This document shows positions 44,895 to 54,323 of a stretch of DNA of 64,000 nucleotides, in pieces. A program made the translations under genes and the position numbers. The stretch is from Mycolicibacterium rhodesiae JS60 (GTDB lineage Bacteria; Actinomycetota; Actinomycetes; Mycobacteriales; Mycobacteriaceae), in NCBI GenBank assembly GCA_000230935.2, contig AGIQ01000002.1, positions 1,364,001 to 1,428,000 of the forward strand, read 5' to 3'. Each line of letters opens with the position of its first letter. Position 1 is the first letter of the stretch. Below the pieces are notes generated by a model, which had not been told where the DNA came from, did no database searches, and saw nothing but the letters and a program-made list of their open reading frames with translations.

Positions 44895-46457
44895 GCGACC
44901 GGCGTCGGCCAGCACCTGATAGCCGGCGTTGTAGCCCGGGACGAACGTGATGCCCGGCCCGCCGTGGCAGCCCGCACCGCCGAGATACAGGCCCTCGATC
45001 GGGATCGGCTCGTCGATGAATCCCTTGGGGCCTGGCCGGTTCACGCCCATCAGCTCGGGCTGCAGCAGGCCGTGGCAGAAGTCGCCGTTGGGCGCGGCGA
45101 ACATGGTGTTCATGTGATACGGCGCGAATGTGATGTCGCGGATCAGGATGTCCTTGAAGTTCGGCGCGTAGCGGGTGATCTTGTCGATAACCCGTTGCGC
45201 CATTTCGGTTTTCAGCTGGCCGTGCTGCTCGCGCGGCGCCTCGATGGGGAAGCCGTAGGCGTAGACGCTGGCGGCATGCTTGCCCTCCGGCGCCATCTCG
45301 GGGTCGCCGACCGTCGGCATCTGGATCGACAGCGCCGGGTTGTCGGGCACCTCACCGCCGCGGGCCTTCTCCCATTGGCGCTGCTGCTCTTCGGGGGAAC
45401 CGAACATGCCTACCGACATCTGCATGCCGGGCTCATTGAGGAAGTCATAGGGTGCGGCGTACTCGGGCGCCCCATCCAGGGCGAAGTGGATCTGCATGAA
45501 CGACGCCCGGTGGTCGCGACCGCCGAGGCGGGTCACCAGTGACGACGGAAGATGATCGACGCCAACGAGATCCAGCAGGGTGGTCTCCGGCGCGAGATTG
45601 GACACCACGACCGGTGCGGTGATCACTTCGCCGTCCTTGAGCCGAACCCCGATGACCTTGCCCTCCTCGACCAGGATCTGCTCGACCTTCGTGCGATAGC
45701 GTATTTCGCCGGCGGCGTCGACGAACAGATCGCGCAGATGCTCGGCGAGCACACCGATTCCACCCTTGAGCTTGGTGGTCATCTGGCCGCCCTCCGGGGG
45801 CATGGCCATCGCGAACGCCAAACACGTTGCGCTGCCGGGGGTGTACGGGCCGCGGTAGGTGGAGTTGACCGCCAGGAAGGCCAGCATGCCGCGGATGACG
45901 GAGTGCTTCTCCTTGTCGGGCAGGAACCGGTCGACGACGTCCATCGCCGAGCCGAACAGCATCTCGTGGATGGCGCGCCGCTCGTTTTCGTCTGCGGCAC
46001 AGGCATACATCTCGTCGATGGTCTTGGGCAGCGCCAGTGCGTCGAAGCGGCCGAGCGCCTTCCCGGGGCCGGTGCTCCAGGCATACAGATTGGCCATGGC
46101 CATCACGGCTTCCATGCCGTGCTTCTCGCTCAGATGGGTCATCATCGCCATCGGGTCGCTGTGGAAGATCATCGCTTCCTCGCCGTTTTCCCCGAGGTTG
46201 ACCGACATGATCTCCGAGGAGATGGTCGGCAGGGTGTCCAGACCGAGCTCGCTGTTGATCTTCTGCGCGGTGGGGAAGCGCACGGATCCGGCGATCTCAT
46301 ATTTGAACCCGTCGATCAGCTCGACGGTGGCGGACATGCCGCCGCTGTAGGTATTGGCCTCCAGGCACAGCGTGCGCAGGCCCGCTCGCTGCAGCACCAC
46401 CGCTGCGGTCAGCCCGTTGTGTCCCGCCCCGACGATGATCGCGTCGTAATCAGTCAT
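44892..46457 (-). CDS. Phytoene dehydrogenase-like FAD oxidoreductase (PYROXD2/CrtI-type)
   Basis: The 521-residue flavoprotein has the N-terminal dinucleotide motif DAIIVGAGHNGLTAAVVLQRAGL with ANTYSGGMS. The C-terminal FAD block is LYLGGAGCHGGPGITFVPGYNAG. It belongs to the broad carotenoid-desaturase/isomerase-like superfamily; no other carotenoid genes are close enough to fix a substrate. It replaces Rv0559c-Rv0560c, which stand between menG and the geranylgeranyl reductase in M. tuberculosis. Confidence 0.85.
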   Translation of the reverse strand: MTDYDAIIVGAGHNGLTAAVVLQRAGLRTLCLEANTYSGGMSATVELIDGFKYEIAGSVRFPTAQKINSELGLDTLPTISSEIMSVNLGENGEEAMIFHSDPMAMMTHLSEKHGMEAVMAMANLYAWSTGPGKALGRFDALALPKTIDEMYACAADENERRAIHEMLFGSAMDVVDRFLPDKEKHSVIRGMLAFLAVNSTYRGPYTPGSATCLAFAMAMPPEGGQMTTKLKGGIGVLAEHLRDLFVDAAGEIRYRTKVEQILVEEGKVIGVRLKDGEVITAPVVVSNLAPETTLLDLVGVDHLPSSLVTRLGGRDHRASFMQIHFALDGAPEYAAPYDFLNEPGMQMSVGMFGSPEEQQRQWEKARGGEVPDNPALSIQMPTVGDPEMAPEGKHAASVYAYGFPIEAPREQHGQLKTEMAQRVIDKITRYAPNFKDILIRDITFAPYHMNTMFAAPNGDFCHGLLQPELMGVNRPGPKGFIDEPIPIEGLYLGGAGCHGGPGITFVPGYNAGYQVLADAGR

Positions 46458-46613
46458 GGGGCGGAGCCTATGACGCAGAAGGCCAGATTTGAAGAAGTTT
46501 TGTCAAAATTGTCATTTCTATGGCGCCTGAGGGTCACGCCGTCGTTCATTGAGCGATGACGCTTCAAAAAAGCCCCAATCGCTGCGCTAACGCTCACTCA
46601 ACGCATGGACCGC

Positions 46614-46649
46614 TCAGCTGAACGGCTTGCGTCGGTCGAAAATTGACGA
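46614..46649 (+). repeat. Orphan copy of the 3' end of the geranylgeranyl reductase gene
   Basis: The segment starts tcagctgaacggcttgcg and is nearly identical to 47348-47383: 25 of the first 26 bases match. On the minus strand it reads IFDRRKPFS-stop, against ILDRRKPFS-stop for the real gene. It directly precedes the inserted VOC gene, so the two copies bracket that gene as direct repeats. Confidence 0.75.
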
Positions 46650-46723
46650 CGTGCAGTTGAAAGGGGGTGACGAGAAGCTGACGGTGCCATTAGTCTGGCT
46701 CGATCGGGGAGGGATTCGTCGCG

Positions 46724-47347
46724 ATGAGTGAACCGGAGGGCCGGGTCGTGTGTCCGGTCGACTATGTCGGCCACTGGGTGGTGAAGTCTGCGCGTAGCAA
46801 AGAGATGATCGCTTGGTATGGAACGGTTTTCGGTGCCCGCGTGGTCCACGAAGACAAGCGCCTGGTGTTCCTCACCTGGGACGAGGAGAGCCACCGCCTG
46901 GCCATGCTGAAGCTGCCGGCCTTCGCGCGCTACCTGTTTCCATTCGCTCGACTCCGCCGCAAGTTCTACGGTTTCGACCACGTCGGCCTCACGGTGGGGT
47001 CGCTCGAGCTCCTGCTGACCACGTATGACCGCCTCAAGCGGGCGGGCATCAACCCGGTCTGGTGCATCAACCACGGATTGACCACGTCGCTGTACTACGA
47101 GGACCCGGACGGAATCCGGCTCGAGTTCCAGGTCGAGAACTTCTCGACCGGTCGCGAAACTGCGGGCTATATGGAGACTCCCGCGTTCGCGGCGAATCCG
47201 GTCGGCGTGGAGTTCGATCCCGACTACCTGCTTGAGCGGCTGCGACAGGGGGATCCCGTCGACGTGCTCCTGAAGCAGGGTGCTGGAACTCCTCCTGGCA
47301 CGACGCCGCGCGCCAACAAGAAAGCGATCACCTGGAAGACGCTGTGA
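46724..47347 (+). CDS. VOC family protein (extradiol dioxygenase-like)
   Basis: The 207-residue protein has VDYVGHWVVKSARSKEMIAWYGTVFGA at the start, then YGFDHVGLTVGSLELL and TTSLYYEDPDGIRLEFQVENF. His, His and Glu in these strands fit the iron ligands of type I extradiol dioxygenases or related VOC enzymes. Substrate unknown. Its stop abuts the stop of the convergent geranylgeranyl reductase with no base between, and it is flanked by a direct repeat of that gene's 3' end, which marks it as an insertion. Confidence 0.85.
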   Translation: MSEPEGRVVCPVDYVGHWVVKSARSKEMIAWYGTVFGARVVHEDKRLVFLTWDEESHRLAMLKLPAFARYLFPFARLRRKFYGFDHVGLTVGSLELLLTTYDRLKRAGINPVWCINHGLTTSLYYEDPDGIRLEFQVENFSTGRETAGYMETPAFAANPVGVEFDPDYLLERLRQGDPVDVLLKQGAGTPPGTTPRANKKAITWKTL

Positions 47348-48571
47348 TCAGCTGAACGGCTTGCGACGGTCGAGGATTCGCGATCCCAGCCCAGCGGTCC
47401 GCCACGCCCGCGCCACCAGGTCGGCGTCGTCGTCGGTCACCAGGTTGCCCATCACCCGCACCGCGACGCCCATCATCCGCGACGAGCGCATGGCAATCGG
47501 CCCGGTCAGCGGCAGGAACCGCGGCAGCGTCAGCAGCAGGCCAAGACGGCGGGCCACCGAGAAGCCCCGCCCGTAGTGTGCTTGCAAAAGAGCAGGCCAC
47601 GCCGAAGATAGATCTCCGGAGTCCGTCAACATCTCGGCGGCCAGCCGCCCGGTCTCCAGCCCGTAGTCGATGCCCTCGCCATTCAACGGGTTCACGCAGG
47701 CCGCGGCGTCCCCGATCAGCACCCAGTTCGGCCCGGCCACGCCGGAGACCGCCCCGCCCATCGGCAACAGCGCCGACGAGATCGCGCGCGGCGGCCCCTC
47801 GAAGCCCCACGAGGCCCGTTTCAGGTCGGTGTAGTGCTTGATCAGCGGTCGCAACGCCACATCGGCGGGCCGCTTGGCCGTCGCCAGCGCGCCGACGCCG
47901 ATGTTCACCTCGCCGTTGCCCAGCGGGAAGATCCACCCGTAGCCGGGCAGCACCTCGCCGGCGGGGGAGCGCAGTTCCAGGTCCGACGAGATCCACGGCT
48001 CCGACGACCGCGGCGACGCCAGGTAACCGCGCACCGCCACCCCGTACACCGTCTCCTGACGCCACTGCCGCCCGAGCAGCCGGCCGAACGGCGAGCGTGC
48101 GCCGTCGGCCACGATCACCCACCTGCACGACACCCGCGACCCGTCGGCCAGTACCACGGCGTCCACCCGACCGCGGGAATCATGAGATACGTCAACGGCT
48201 TTCAGGCCGAGCAGCATCGACGCCCCGGCATCCTCGGCGACCTTGCGGATCCGGTCGTCGAGTTCGGTGCGGGGCACCGCCGAGCCGTCAGAGGGAAACG
48301 ACGGCCCGGGCCAGGGCACCTCCACGTCGGCGCCGAACCCGGACAGTCGCAGCCCGTGATGACGGATGTGGCCGTCGAGCCAGTCGCCGAGGCCGAGGCG
48401 CTGCAGCTCCAGAACCGCGCGCGGGGTCAGCCCGTCACCGCAGGGCTTGTCGCGGGGAAACTCGGCGGCGTCGATGACCAGCACGTCGTGGCCGTGCCGG
48501 GCGGCCCAGGCGGCGGCGGCCGAACCCGCTGGTCCAGCCCCGACCACCACCACATCCGACCGCACGTCCAT
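47348..48571 (-). CDS. Geranylgeranyl reductase family flavoprotein (Rv0561c-like)
   Basis: The 407-residue protein has VVVVGAGPAGSAAAAWAARHGHDVLVID, CGDGLTPRAVLELQRLG, GYGWIFPLGNGEVNIGVGAL and VLIGDAAACVNPLNGEGIDYGLETG, the diagnostic blocks of the geranylgeranyl/digeranylgeranyl reductase family. In mycobacteria such enzymes hydrogenate isoprenoid chains; MenJ (Rv0561c) reduces the beta-isoprene unit of menaquinone. By synteny this is the menJ orthologue. It is divergent from grcC1 with only 20 bases between start codons. Confidence 0.92.
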   Translation of the reverse strand: MDVRSDVVVVGAGPAGSAAAAWAARHGHDVLVIDAAEFPRDKPCGDGLTPRAVLELQRLGLGDWLDGHIRHHGLRLSGFGADVEVPWPGPSFPSDGSAVPRTELDDRIRKVAEDAGASMLLGLKAVDVSHDSRGRVDAVVLADGSRVSCRWVIVADGARSPFGRLLGRQWRQETVYGVAVRGYLASPRSSEPWISSDLELRSPAGEVLPGYGWIFPLGNGEVNIGVGALATAKRPADVALRPLIKHYTDLKRASWGFEGPPRAISSALLPMGGAVSGVAGPNWVLIGDAAACVNPLNGEGIDYGLETGRLAAEMLTDSGDLSSAWPALLQAHYGRGFSVARRLGLLLTLPRFLPLTGPIAMRSSRMMGVAVRVMGNLVTDDDADLVARAWRTAGLGSRILDRRKPFS

Positions 48572-48591
48572 GCCCCCAGTATGTTGGCAGG

Positions 48592-49599
48592 GTGAGTACT
48601 CCGGCGACGGTGGTAGCAGGGGTGGACTTCGGCGACCCGGCGTTCGCCCAGAGCGTCCGCGACGGGGTGGCCCGCGTCGAAGAGCTCATGAGCACCGAAT
48701 TGCGCGGCGGCGACGAGCTGATGACCGAGGCCGTCGTGCACTTGTTCGAGGCCGGGGGCAAGCGATTCCGTCCGCTGTTCACGGTGCTTTCGGCGCAGCT
48801 CGGTCCCGATCCGGACGCCTGGCAGGTCACCGTGGCCGGTGCGGTGATCGAACTGGTGCATCTGGCGACGCTGTATCACGACGACGTGATGGACGAGGCG
48901 CAGATGCGCCGCGGGGCGCCCAGTGCCAACGCCCGGTGGGGCAACAACATCGCGATCCTGGCCGGCGACTATCTGTTCGCCACGGCGTCGCGGCTGGTGA
49001 GCCGGCTCGGTCCGGACGCGGTGCGCATCATCGCCGAGACCTTCGCCCAGCTGGTCACCGGCCAGATGCGCGAGACCAAGGGCAACACCGGCGGCGTGGA
49101 TCCCGTCGAGCACTACCTGAAGGTGGTCTACGAGAAGACCGCCTGCCTGATTGCGGCGTCCGGCCGGTTCGGCGCGACGTTCTCCGGCGCCACCGAGGAC
49201 CAGGTCGAGCGGCTGAGCCGGCTCGGCGGGATCGTCGGCACCGCGTTCCAGATCTCCGACGACATCATCGACATCGACAGCGACCCCGACGAGTCGGGCA
49301 AGCTGCCGGGCACCGACCTGCGTGAAGGTGTGCACACGCTGCCAGTGCTGTACGCGTTGGCCGAGACCGGCCCCGACGCCGAACGCCTGCGTGAGCTGGT
49401 GAAGGGCCCGATCGAGGACGACGACAAGCTGGCCGAGGCGCTGGGGTTGCTGCGGTCCGGCGACGGCATCGTGAAGGCCAAGGCCACTGTCGAGCGCTAT
49501 GCCGAACAGGCCGGTGAGGAGCTCGCCGGGTTGCCGGATGTGCCCGGCCGCCGGGCGCTGGCCTCGCTGATGGACTACACGATCAATAGGCACGGCTGA
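48592..49599 (+). CDS. grcC1: Polyprenyl diphosphate synthase
   Basis: The 335-residue protein equals Rv0562 in length. Two aspartate-rich motifs are clear: [15 protein letters not shown] (first, DDxxD) and [16 protein letters not shown] (second). It extends allylic diphosphates with isopentenyl diphosphate, probably giving the side chain of menaquinone. GTG 48592 is 20 bases from the divergent geranylgeranyl reductase start, so its promoter must lie inside that gene unless the transcript is leaderless. Confidence 0.93.
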   Translation: MSTPATVVAGVDFGDPAFAQSVRDGVARVEELMSTELRGGDELMTEAVVHLFEAGGKRFRPLFTVLSAQLGPDPDAWQVTVAGAVIELVHLATLYHDDVMDEAQMRRGAPSANARWGNNIAILAGDYLFATASRLVSRLGPDAVRIIAETFAQLVTGQMRETKGNTGGVDPVEHYLKVVYEKTACLIAASGRFGATFSGATEDQVERLSRLGGIVGTAFQISDDIIDIDSDPDESGKLPGTDLREGVHTLPVLYALAETGPDAERLRELVKGPIEDDDKLAEALGLLRSGDGIVKAKATVERYAEQAGEELAGLPDVPGRRALASLMDYTINRHG

Positions 49600-49675
49600 G
49601 CGGTTCGCGGAACCTCGCCGTCGGGTCGAGGCGTTAATCTCCGGTGAGAGTGCGTTTGCTCGTAGGAGGAATTCG

Positions 49676-50542
49676 ATGACTTGGCATCCGACCGCCAACA
49701 CGTTCAAGACGTTCATGCTGCTTGTCGGAATGTCGGCGCTGATCGTCTTCATCGGTTCGCTGTTCGGTCGCAACGTCATGTTCCTGGCCCTGGTGTTCGC
49801 CATCGGCATGAACGTCTACGTGTACTTCAACTCCGACAAGCTGGCGCTGCGCGCCATGCACGCCCAACCGATCACCGAGGTGCAGGCGCCGCGGATCTAC
49901 TCGATGGTGCGCGAGTTGGCCACCGCGGCTCACCAGCCGATGCCGCGGCTGTACATCAGCGACACCGCCAACCCGAACGCCTTCGCCACCGGCCGCAACC
50001 CGCGCAACGCCGCGGTGTGTGTCACGACCGGGATCCTCGACCTGCTCAGCGAGCGTGAATTGCGCGCGGTGCTCGGCCATGAACTCTCGCACGTCTACAA
50101 CCGCGACATCCTGATCTCGTGCGTCGCCGGTGCGTTGGCCTCGGTGATCACAGCGCTGGCCAACATCGCGATGTTCGCCGGATTGTTCAGTGGCGGCAAC
50201 CGCGAAGGCGGTCCCAATCCCTTTGCGCTGCTGCTGGTTTCGCTACTGGGCCCGATCGCAGCGTCACTGATTCGGCTCGCGGTGTCCCGCTCGCGTGAGT
50301 ACCAGGCCGACGAGTCCGGGGCGCAGCTCTCCGGTGACCCGCTGGCGCTGGCGTCGGCGCTGCGCAAGATCAGCAGCGGGGTGGAGAACGCTCCGTTACC
50401 CCCCGAGCCGCAGCTGGCCGATCAGGCGCATCTGATGATCGCCAGCCCGTTCCGCGCCACCGAGAAGATCGGCAAGCTGTTCTCCACGCATCCGCCGATC
50501 ACCGACCGGATCGCCCGGCTGGAGCGGATGGCCGGGCGCTAG
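49676..50542 (+). CDS. htpX: Membrane zinc metalloprotease HtpX
   Basis: The 288-residue protein has two N-terminal helices ([33 protein letters not shown]), the zinc site [13 protein letters not shown] (HExxH), two further hydrophobic stretches, and the third-ligand region [17 protein letters not shown]. It degrades misfolded membrane proteins under stress. It corresponds to Rv0563. taggaggaattcg before ATG 49676 is a strong ribosome site. Its stop shares the palindrome ctag with the stop of the convergent MscS gene. Confidence 0.95.
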   Translation: MTWHPTANTFKTFMLLVGMSALIVFIGSLFGRNVMFLALVFAIGMNVYVYFNSDKLALRAMHAQPITEVQAPRIYSMVRELATAAHQPMPRLYISDTANPNAFATGRNPRNAAVCVTTGILDLLSERELRAVLGHELSHVYNRDILISCVAGALASVITALANIAMFAGLFSGGNREGGPNPFALLLVSLLGPIAASLIRLAVSRSREYQADESGAQLSGDPLALASALRKISSGVENAPLPPEPQLADQAHLMIASPFRATEKIGKLFSTHPPITDRIARLERMAGR

Positions 50543-51444
50543 GAGCTCGAGGAGGCCACTGCCGCAACGCCCGCCTGGGACGGGCTCGCGATCCCGGCCT
50601 GGCGCAGCGAGCGCAACACCATCGCCCGCAGCATCCGGCCCACCTCGAACTGCTTGCCCGGCAGGGTGCGGGCCACCATCCGCAAGTTGACGGTGTCCAG
50701 CTTGATGCTCTCCACACCCATCAGCGCGGGCTCGTCGAGCAGCAATGGGTCCAGCCGGCGGTCGGTCGTCGCGGCGGTTGCCACCTCGTGCAGCACGTCG
50801 TTGACCTTGTTGAGGTCCGCGCTCGCGGGCACCGGGATGTCGACGACGGCCCGCGCCCAGTCCTTGGACAGGTTCAGCGCCTTGACGATCTGGCCGTTGG
50901 GGATCGTGAACACCTCGCCGTCACTGGTGCGCAACTTGGTCACCCGCAGCGTGACGTCCTCGACGGTGCCCTGCGCCTCCGAGGACCCGGTGACCGTCAG
51001 CGTCACCAGATCGCCGAAGCCGTATTGCTTCTCGGTGATGATGAAGAACCCGCTGAGCAGGTCCTGAACGATCCGCTGGGCACCGAAACCCAGTGCGGCG
51101 CCCAGCACGGCGGCCGGCGCGACCAGCGAGCCGATCGGCAGGCCGAGTTGGTCGAAGACGTCGACGGAAACGACGACGTAGAGAATCGCGATGGCCACCG
51201 AGGAGATCACCGATGCGACCGCCGCGCGGTGCTTGGCGCTCTCGGAGCGCACCAGCTCCTGTCCGGTGTCGAGGCGGCGGGCGATCTTGCCCGCGACCCA
51301 GCGGATGAGCCGCGTGGCCAGCACGGCGGCCACGATGACCAGCACGATGTGCAGGCCCTTGGTACGCAGCCACTCGCCGAGGTTTCCGGTCCAGAAGTCC
51401 TGCCAGTTGCCGGCAGCCAGGTACGTCGTTGTGAGTGAAGTCAT
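50539..51444 (-). CDS. Small-conductance mechanosensitive channel (MscS family)
   Basis: The 301-residue protein has three membrane segments, the third being the pore helix [31 protein letters not shown] with the Gly/Ala pattern of MscS. The beta domain follows with [47 protein letters not shown]. It releases solutes upon osmotic downshift. ATG 51444 begins [14 protein letters not shown]; an earlier in-frame start exists. It is absent from the M. tuberculosis Rv0563-Rv0564c junction. Confidence 0.9.
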   Translation of the reverse strand: MTSLTTTYLAAGNWQDFWTGNLGEWLRTKGLHIVLVIVAAVLATRLIRWVAGKIARRLDTGQELVRSESAKHRAAVASVISSVAIAILYVVVSVDVFDQLGLPIGSLVAPAAVLGAALGFGAQRIVQDLLSGFFIITEKQYGFGDLVTLTVTGSSEAQGTVEDVTLRVTKLRTSDGEVFTIPNGQIVKALNLSKDWARAVVDIPVPASADLNKVNDVLHEVATAATTDRRLDPLLLDEPALMGVESIKLDTVNLRMVARTLPGKQFEVGRMLRAMVLRSLRQAGIASPSQAGVAAVASSSS

Positions 51445-51559
51445 GGTCCTTGTCGCGAATTGCCTTGTCATGGTGCTCGTTTGGGGTGCACAAAGCACGG
51501 GGACCGTCGTTGCGTTTCCCGATCCGGTGACTTCTACACCTGACGGGTGTCGGCGATCG

Positions 51560-52483
51560 CTATTTGGCGGCCGACGGGGGAGCGCCCGGGTTGCCGACTC
51601 CCGAGGGCGCGTTGTCCCGGTTGAAGATGTGATTCACCGTGTCCGACACCTTGTCGAGCACGTCGTTGACGAACTTGTCAGTCGCATCGGACAGGTCGGA
51701 TTTGGCGCCGGGTGAGGTCGTCGTCGCCCCGGATCGCCCGGGGGTGAAGTCCGGTGCGGGTCGCACTACGTTCAGGCGTGGCCCGGTGCCGGCCGCGGCC
51801 GGCGCGTCGGCGGGTGCCGGGGCGGGGTCAGCCACCGCGGGAGCGGGATCGGCGGCCGCAGGCGGCGGCGCAGCGGCCTGCGGTGTGGGCGCGTCGACCG
51901 AGAGCGGTTTGAGATGGCCGAGGACGGCCGCCCCGAGCGTCTTGTAGGCGACGACGGCGATGTCGTTGATGCGTTCGACGACCGCGACGACACCGTCCGG
52001 GTAGGTGATGGTGGTGGCCCCGCTGCGCGGGTCGGTGTGGCAGATCGTGGCGCCGGCGCAGTTCACCCCGCCGGCCTGGTCGACGGTTTGTTTGGAGTCG
52101 TGTTTGGCCAGCGCGTTGCCGTCGGTGAAGACGGTCAGCACCTGAACCTTTGCGCGCGCGTCGAATTCGTAATTGACATGGAGGACGTTGTTCGACGGAT
52201 CCGTCGAATTCAGGAGTTCGGCAAGGCTGGCGGCGTCGTCGGTGCCGCCACCGATGGACAGCAGCTGGTTGTCGGCGTCGGGCTGCAAGATCTTGTAGTC
52301 GAAGATGTCGACCATCGCGTCGCCGGCCGGGTTGGTGGTGACGTCGCCGAAGACCAGCGCGGCCAGGCCGACGACCGGAGTGCTGACGGCCTGCGGGTGC
52401 GTTGCGGCCAGGACCATGGTGGCCAGGGCGAGGCTCAGCGCCGCTACGCTCCCGCGCAGCGGCCTCGCGAAATGCCCCAGCAC
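51560..52483 (-). CDS. Secreted or membrane-anchored Pro/Ala-rich protein of unknown function
   Basis: GTG 52483 is the best start: ggagagg lies 8 bases upstream and the product starts VLGHFARPLRGSVAALSLALATMVLAATHPQAV, a signal-like helix. A longer start at ATG 52555 is possible. The mature part has a beta-rich domain with two Cys (GVNCAGATICHTDP), then a Pro/Ala low-complexity linker (about residues 200-235) and a Ser/Asp-rich tail. Similar layouts are common for mycobacterial cell-wall proteins. I recognise no named domain. Confidence 0.72.
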   Translation of the reverse strand: MLGHFARPLRGSVAALSLALATMVLAATHPQAVSTPVVGLAALVFGDVTTNPAGDAMVDIFDYKILQPDADNQLLSIGGGTDDAASLAELLNSTDPSNNVLHVNYEFDARAKVQVLTVFTDGNALAKHDSKQTVDQAGGVNCAGATICHTDPRSGATTITYPDGVVAVVERINDIAVVAYKTLGAAVLGHLKPLSVDAPTPQAAAPPPAAADPAPAVADPAPAPADAPAAAGTGPRLNVVRPAPDFTPGRSGATTTSPGAKSDLSDATDKFVNDVLDKVSDTVNHIFNRDNAPSGVGNPGAPPSAAK

Positions 52484-52661
52484 CGAACGGCCTCTCCAGC
52501 TCGAGTCGGAATCGTTCAAGTGTAGGCCGCTGACGGCCGGAAATGGCGCGAACATGGCGGTGGGAAAAGGCTCGGCACGGTAACGAATCGGCGTGCCCCG
52601 GGCGAAGGACGAGGTGAGTGCGCAGGCTGCGCCGCTGGCGGCGCTTACGTAGGGTGTGGTG

Positions 52662-53198
52662 ATGCTGAGCAGAATCCTGATCGGCCTGGTGAGTGCGGCT
52701 GCCATCGGTGTGCCGGGCGTGGCCTCGGCGGACCCCGAGCCGGCGCCGGTCCTTCCGAACGTCAACGCCTACAAGCCGGTGAGTCCGGTCGACTACACGG
52801 TGCTGGGCGGCAACTGGTACGCCTTCGCCGGACCGTCCGGTGTCATCTGTGTGCTGGACCGCCAGAACGGCAGCTATGGCTGCAGCGGCGCGCTTCCCGG
52901 CGCGCCCGGTGGTGCGAACCTGGTCAGCGGCGGTCCGTCCGGTGAGCCCGGCTTCTCGAGCACGGGTGCGTCGATCTACGCCGCGGCCGGCGACGTCAAG
53001 CCGTTGGCGCCGAACACCCGGCTGAGTTTCCGCGACATCAGCTGCGGCGTCGACGGCGGTGGAACGGTGGCGTGCGTGAACGGCCACGACCAGGTCGGCT
53101 TTGTGGTCGGGCCGGGCGGATCGTTCACCTCGGGCCCGAGCCCGATGCTGGATCGGCCGAACAACTCGAACCCGCTGTTCCCGTCGTTCCCGGGCTGA
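52662..53198 (+). CDS. Secreted protein of unknown function
   Basis: The 178-residue product has a cleavable signal peptide (MLSRILIGLVSAAAIGVPGVASADPEP, cut likely after ASA). The mature domain has four Cys in two probable pairs (GVICVLD, YGCSGAL, ISCGVDGG, VACVNGH) and is rich in Gly and Pro. Mycobacterial genomes carry several secreted proteins of this type, of unknown function. GTG codons at 52656 and 52659 precede ATG 52662. Confidence 0.78.
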   Translation: MLSRILIGLVSAAAIGVPGVASADPEPAPVLPNVNAYKPVSPVDYTVLGGNWYAFAGPSGVICVLDRQNGSYGCSGALPGAPGGANLVSGGPSGEPGFSSTGASIYAAAGDVKPLAPNTRLSFRDISCGVDGGGTVACVNGHDQVGFVVGPGGSFTSGPSPMLDRPNNSNPLFPSFPG

Positions 53199-53228
53199 GC
53201 CCTTCCGCGCGCGTCACCGCAGGGTGGA

Positions 53229-54254
53229 TTAGAAGTGTGAGTCGTTGACCTCGTGGCCGGGTTTCTCGGCCATCAGGCCGCGATAGGCCTGTTCGACGTT
53301 GGCGCCGTGATTGACGACGGCGTCGACTTCCCGGGCGATCGGCATGTTCAGTCCGTACTTCTCGGCGAACTCCATGATCACGCTGGCGGCCTTGACGCCC
53401 TCGGCGACCTGGTTCATCGAGGCGATGATTTCCTCGATGGTCTTGCCTGAGCCCAGTTCCTCGCCGACGTGGCGGTTGCGGCTGCGCTTGGAGGTGCAGG
53501 TGACGATGAGGTCGCCCATGCCGGCCAGGCCGGAGAAGGTGTCGCGGTGGCCGCCGATCGCCTCGCCCATCCGGGACATCTCGCGCACCGCGCGGGCCAT
53601 CACCAGCGCCCGGGTGTTCTCGCCGATCCCCAGCGAGTAGCCCATGCCGACGGCGATGGCATAGACGTTCTTCAGCGCGCCGGCGATCTCGACGCCGACG
53701 ACGTCGTCGGTGGTGTAGACGCGGAACCGCTTGGTGCGGAACATCTTCGCGAGGTTGGCGGCCAGGTGCTGATCCGGCATGGCCAGCACGGCCGCGGCCG
53801 CATAGCCGTCGGCGACCTCGCGTGCGATGTTGGGGCCGGCCAGAATGCCGGCCGGGTGGCCGGGCAGGACCTCGTCGATGATCTGGCTCATCCGCATGTT
53901 GGTGCCCTGTTCGAGGCCCTTGACCAGGCTGACGACGGGCACCCACGGGCGCAGTTCCCTGCTCAGTTCGGCGAGCACGCCACGGAAGCCGTGCGAGGGC
54001 ACGCCCATGACGACGACGTCGGCACATTCGGCGGCTTCGCTGAAATCGGTGGTGGCGCGCAACGTTTCCGAGAGCTCGACATCATCGCCAAGGTAGCGGG
54101 AATTGCGGTGGTTCTCGTTGATGTCCTTCGCGGTTTCCTCCGAGCGCACCCACTGCAGCGTCGGCCCGCGGCGGGAGCAGATGGATGCGACGGTGGTGCC
54201 CCAGGATCCGCCACCGAGTACGACAACTTTGGGTTCACGGCGCTCAGACGTCAT
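53229..54254 (-). CDS. gpsA: Glycerol-3-phosphate dehydrogenase [NAD(P)+]
   Basis: GpsA reduces dihydroxyacetone phosphate to sn-glycerol 3-phosphate for phospholipid synthesis. The 341-residue protein has VVVLGGGSWGTTVASICSRRG (cofactor motif), KGLEQGTNMRMSQI, the catalytic Lys in EIAGALKNVYAIAVGMGYSLG and GMGDLIVTCTSKRSRNRHVGEELG. It corresponds to Rv0564c (gpdA1). It is a stand-alone minus-strand gene 69 bases downstream of the monooxygenase gene. Confidence 0.94.
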   Translation of the reverse strand: MTSERREPKVVVLGGGSWGTTVASICSRRGPTLQWVRSEETAKDINENHRNSRYLGDDVELSETLRATTDFSEAAECADVVVMGVPSHGFRGVLAELSRELRPWVPVVSLVKGLEQGTNMRMSQIIDEVLPGHPAGILAGPNIAREVADGYAAAAVLAMPDQHLAANLAKMFRTKRFRVYTTDDVVGVEIAGALKNVYAIAVGMGYSLGIGENTRALVMARAVREMSRMGEAIGGHRDTFSGLAGMGDLIVTCTSKRSRNRHVGEELGSGKTIEEIIASMNQVAEGVKAASVIMEFAEKYGLNMPIAREVDAVVNHGANVEQAYRGLMAEKPGHEVNDSHF

Positions 54255-54323
54255 GGACTCAGGGTATGGCGAATACCCCGGTGTTCATGCGGAGTTCGGG
54301 TAATCCGCGACGGGCGCGGGAAG

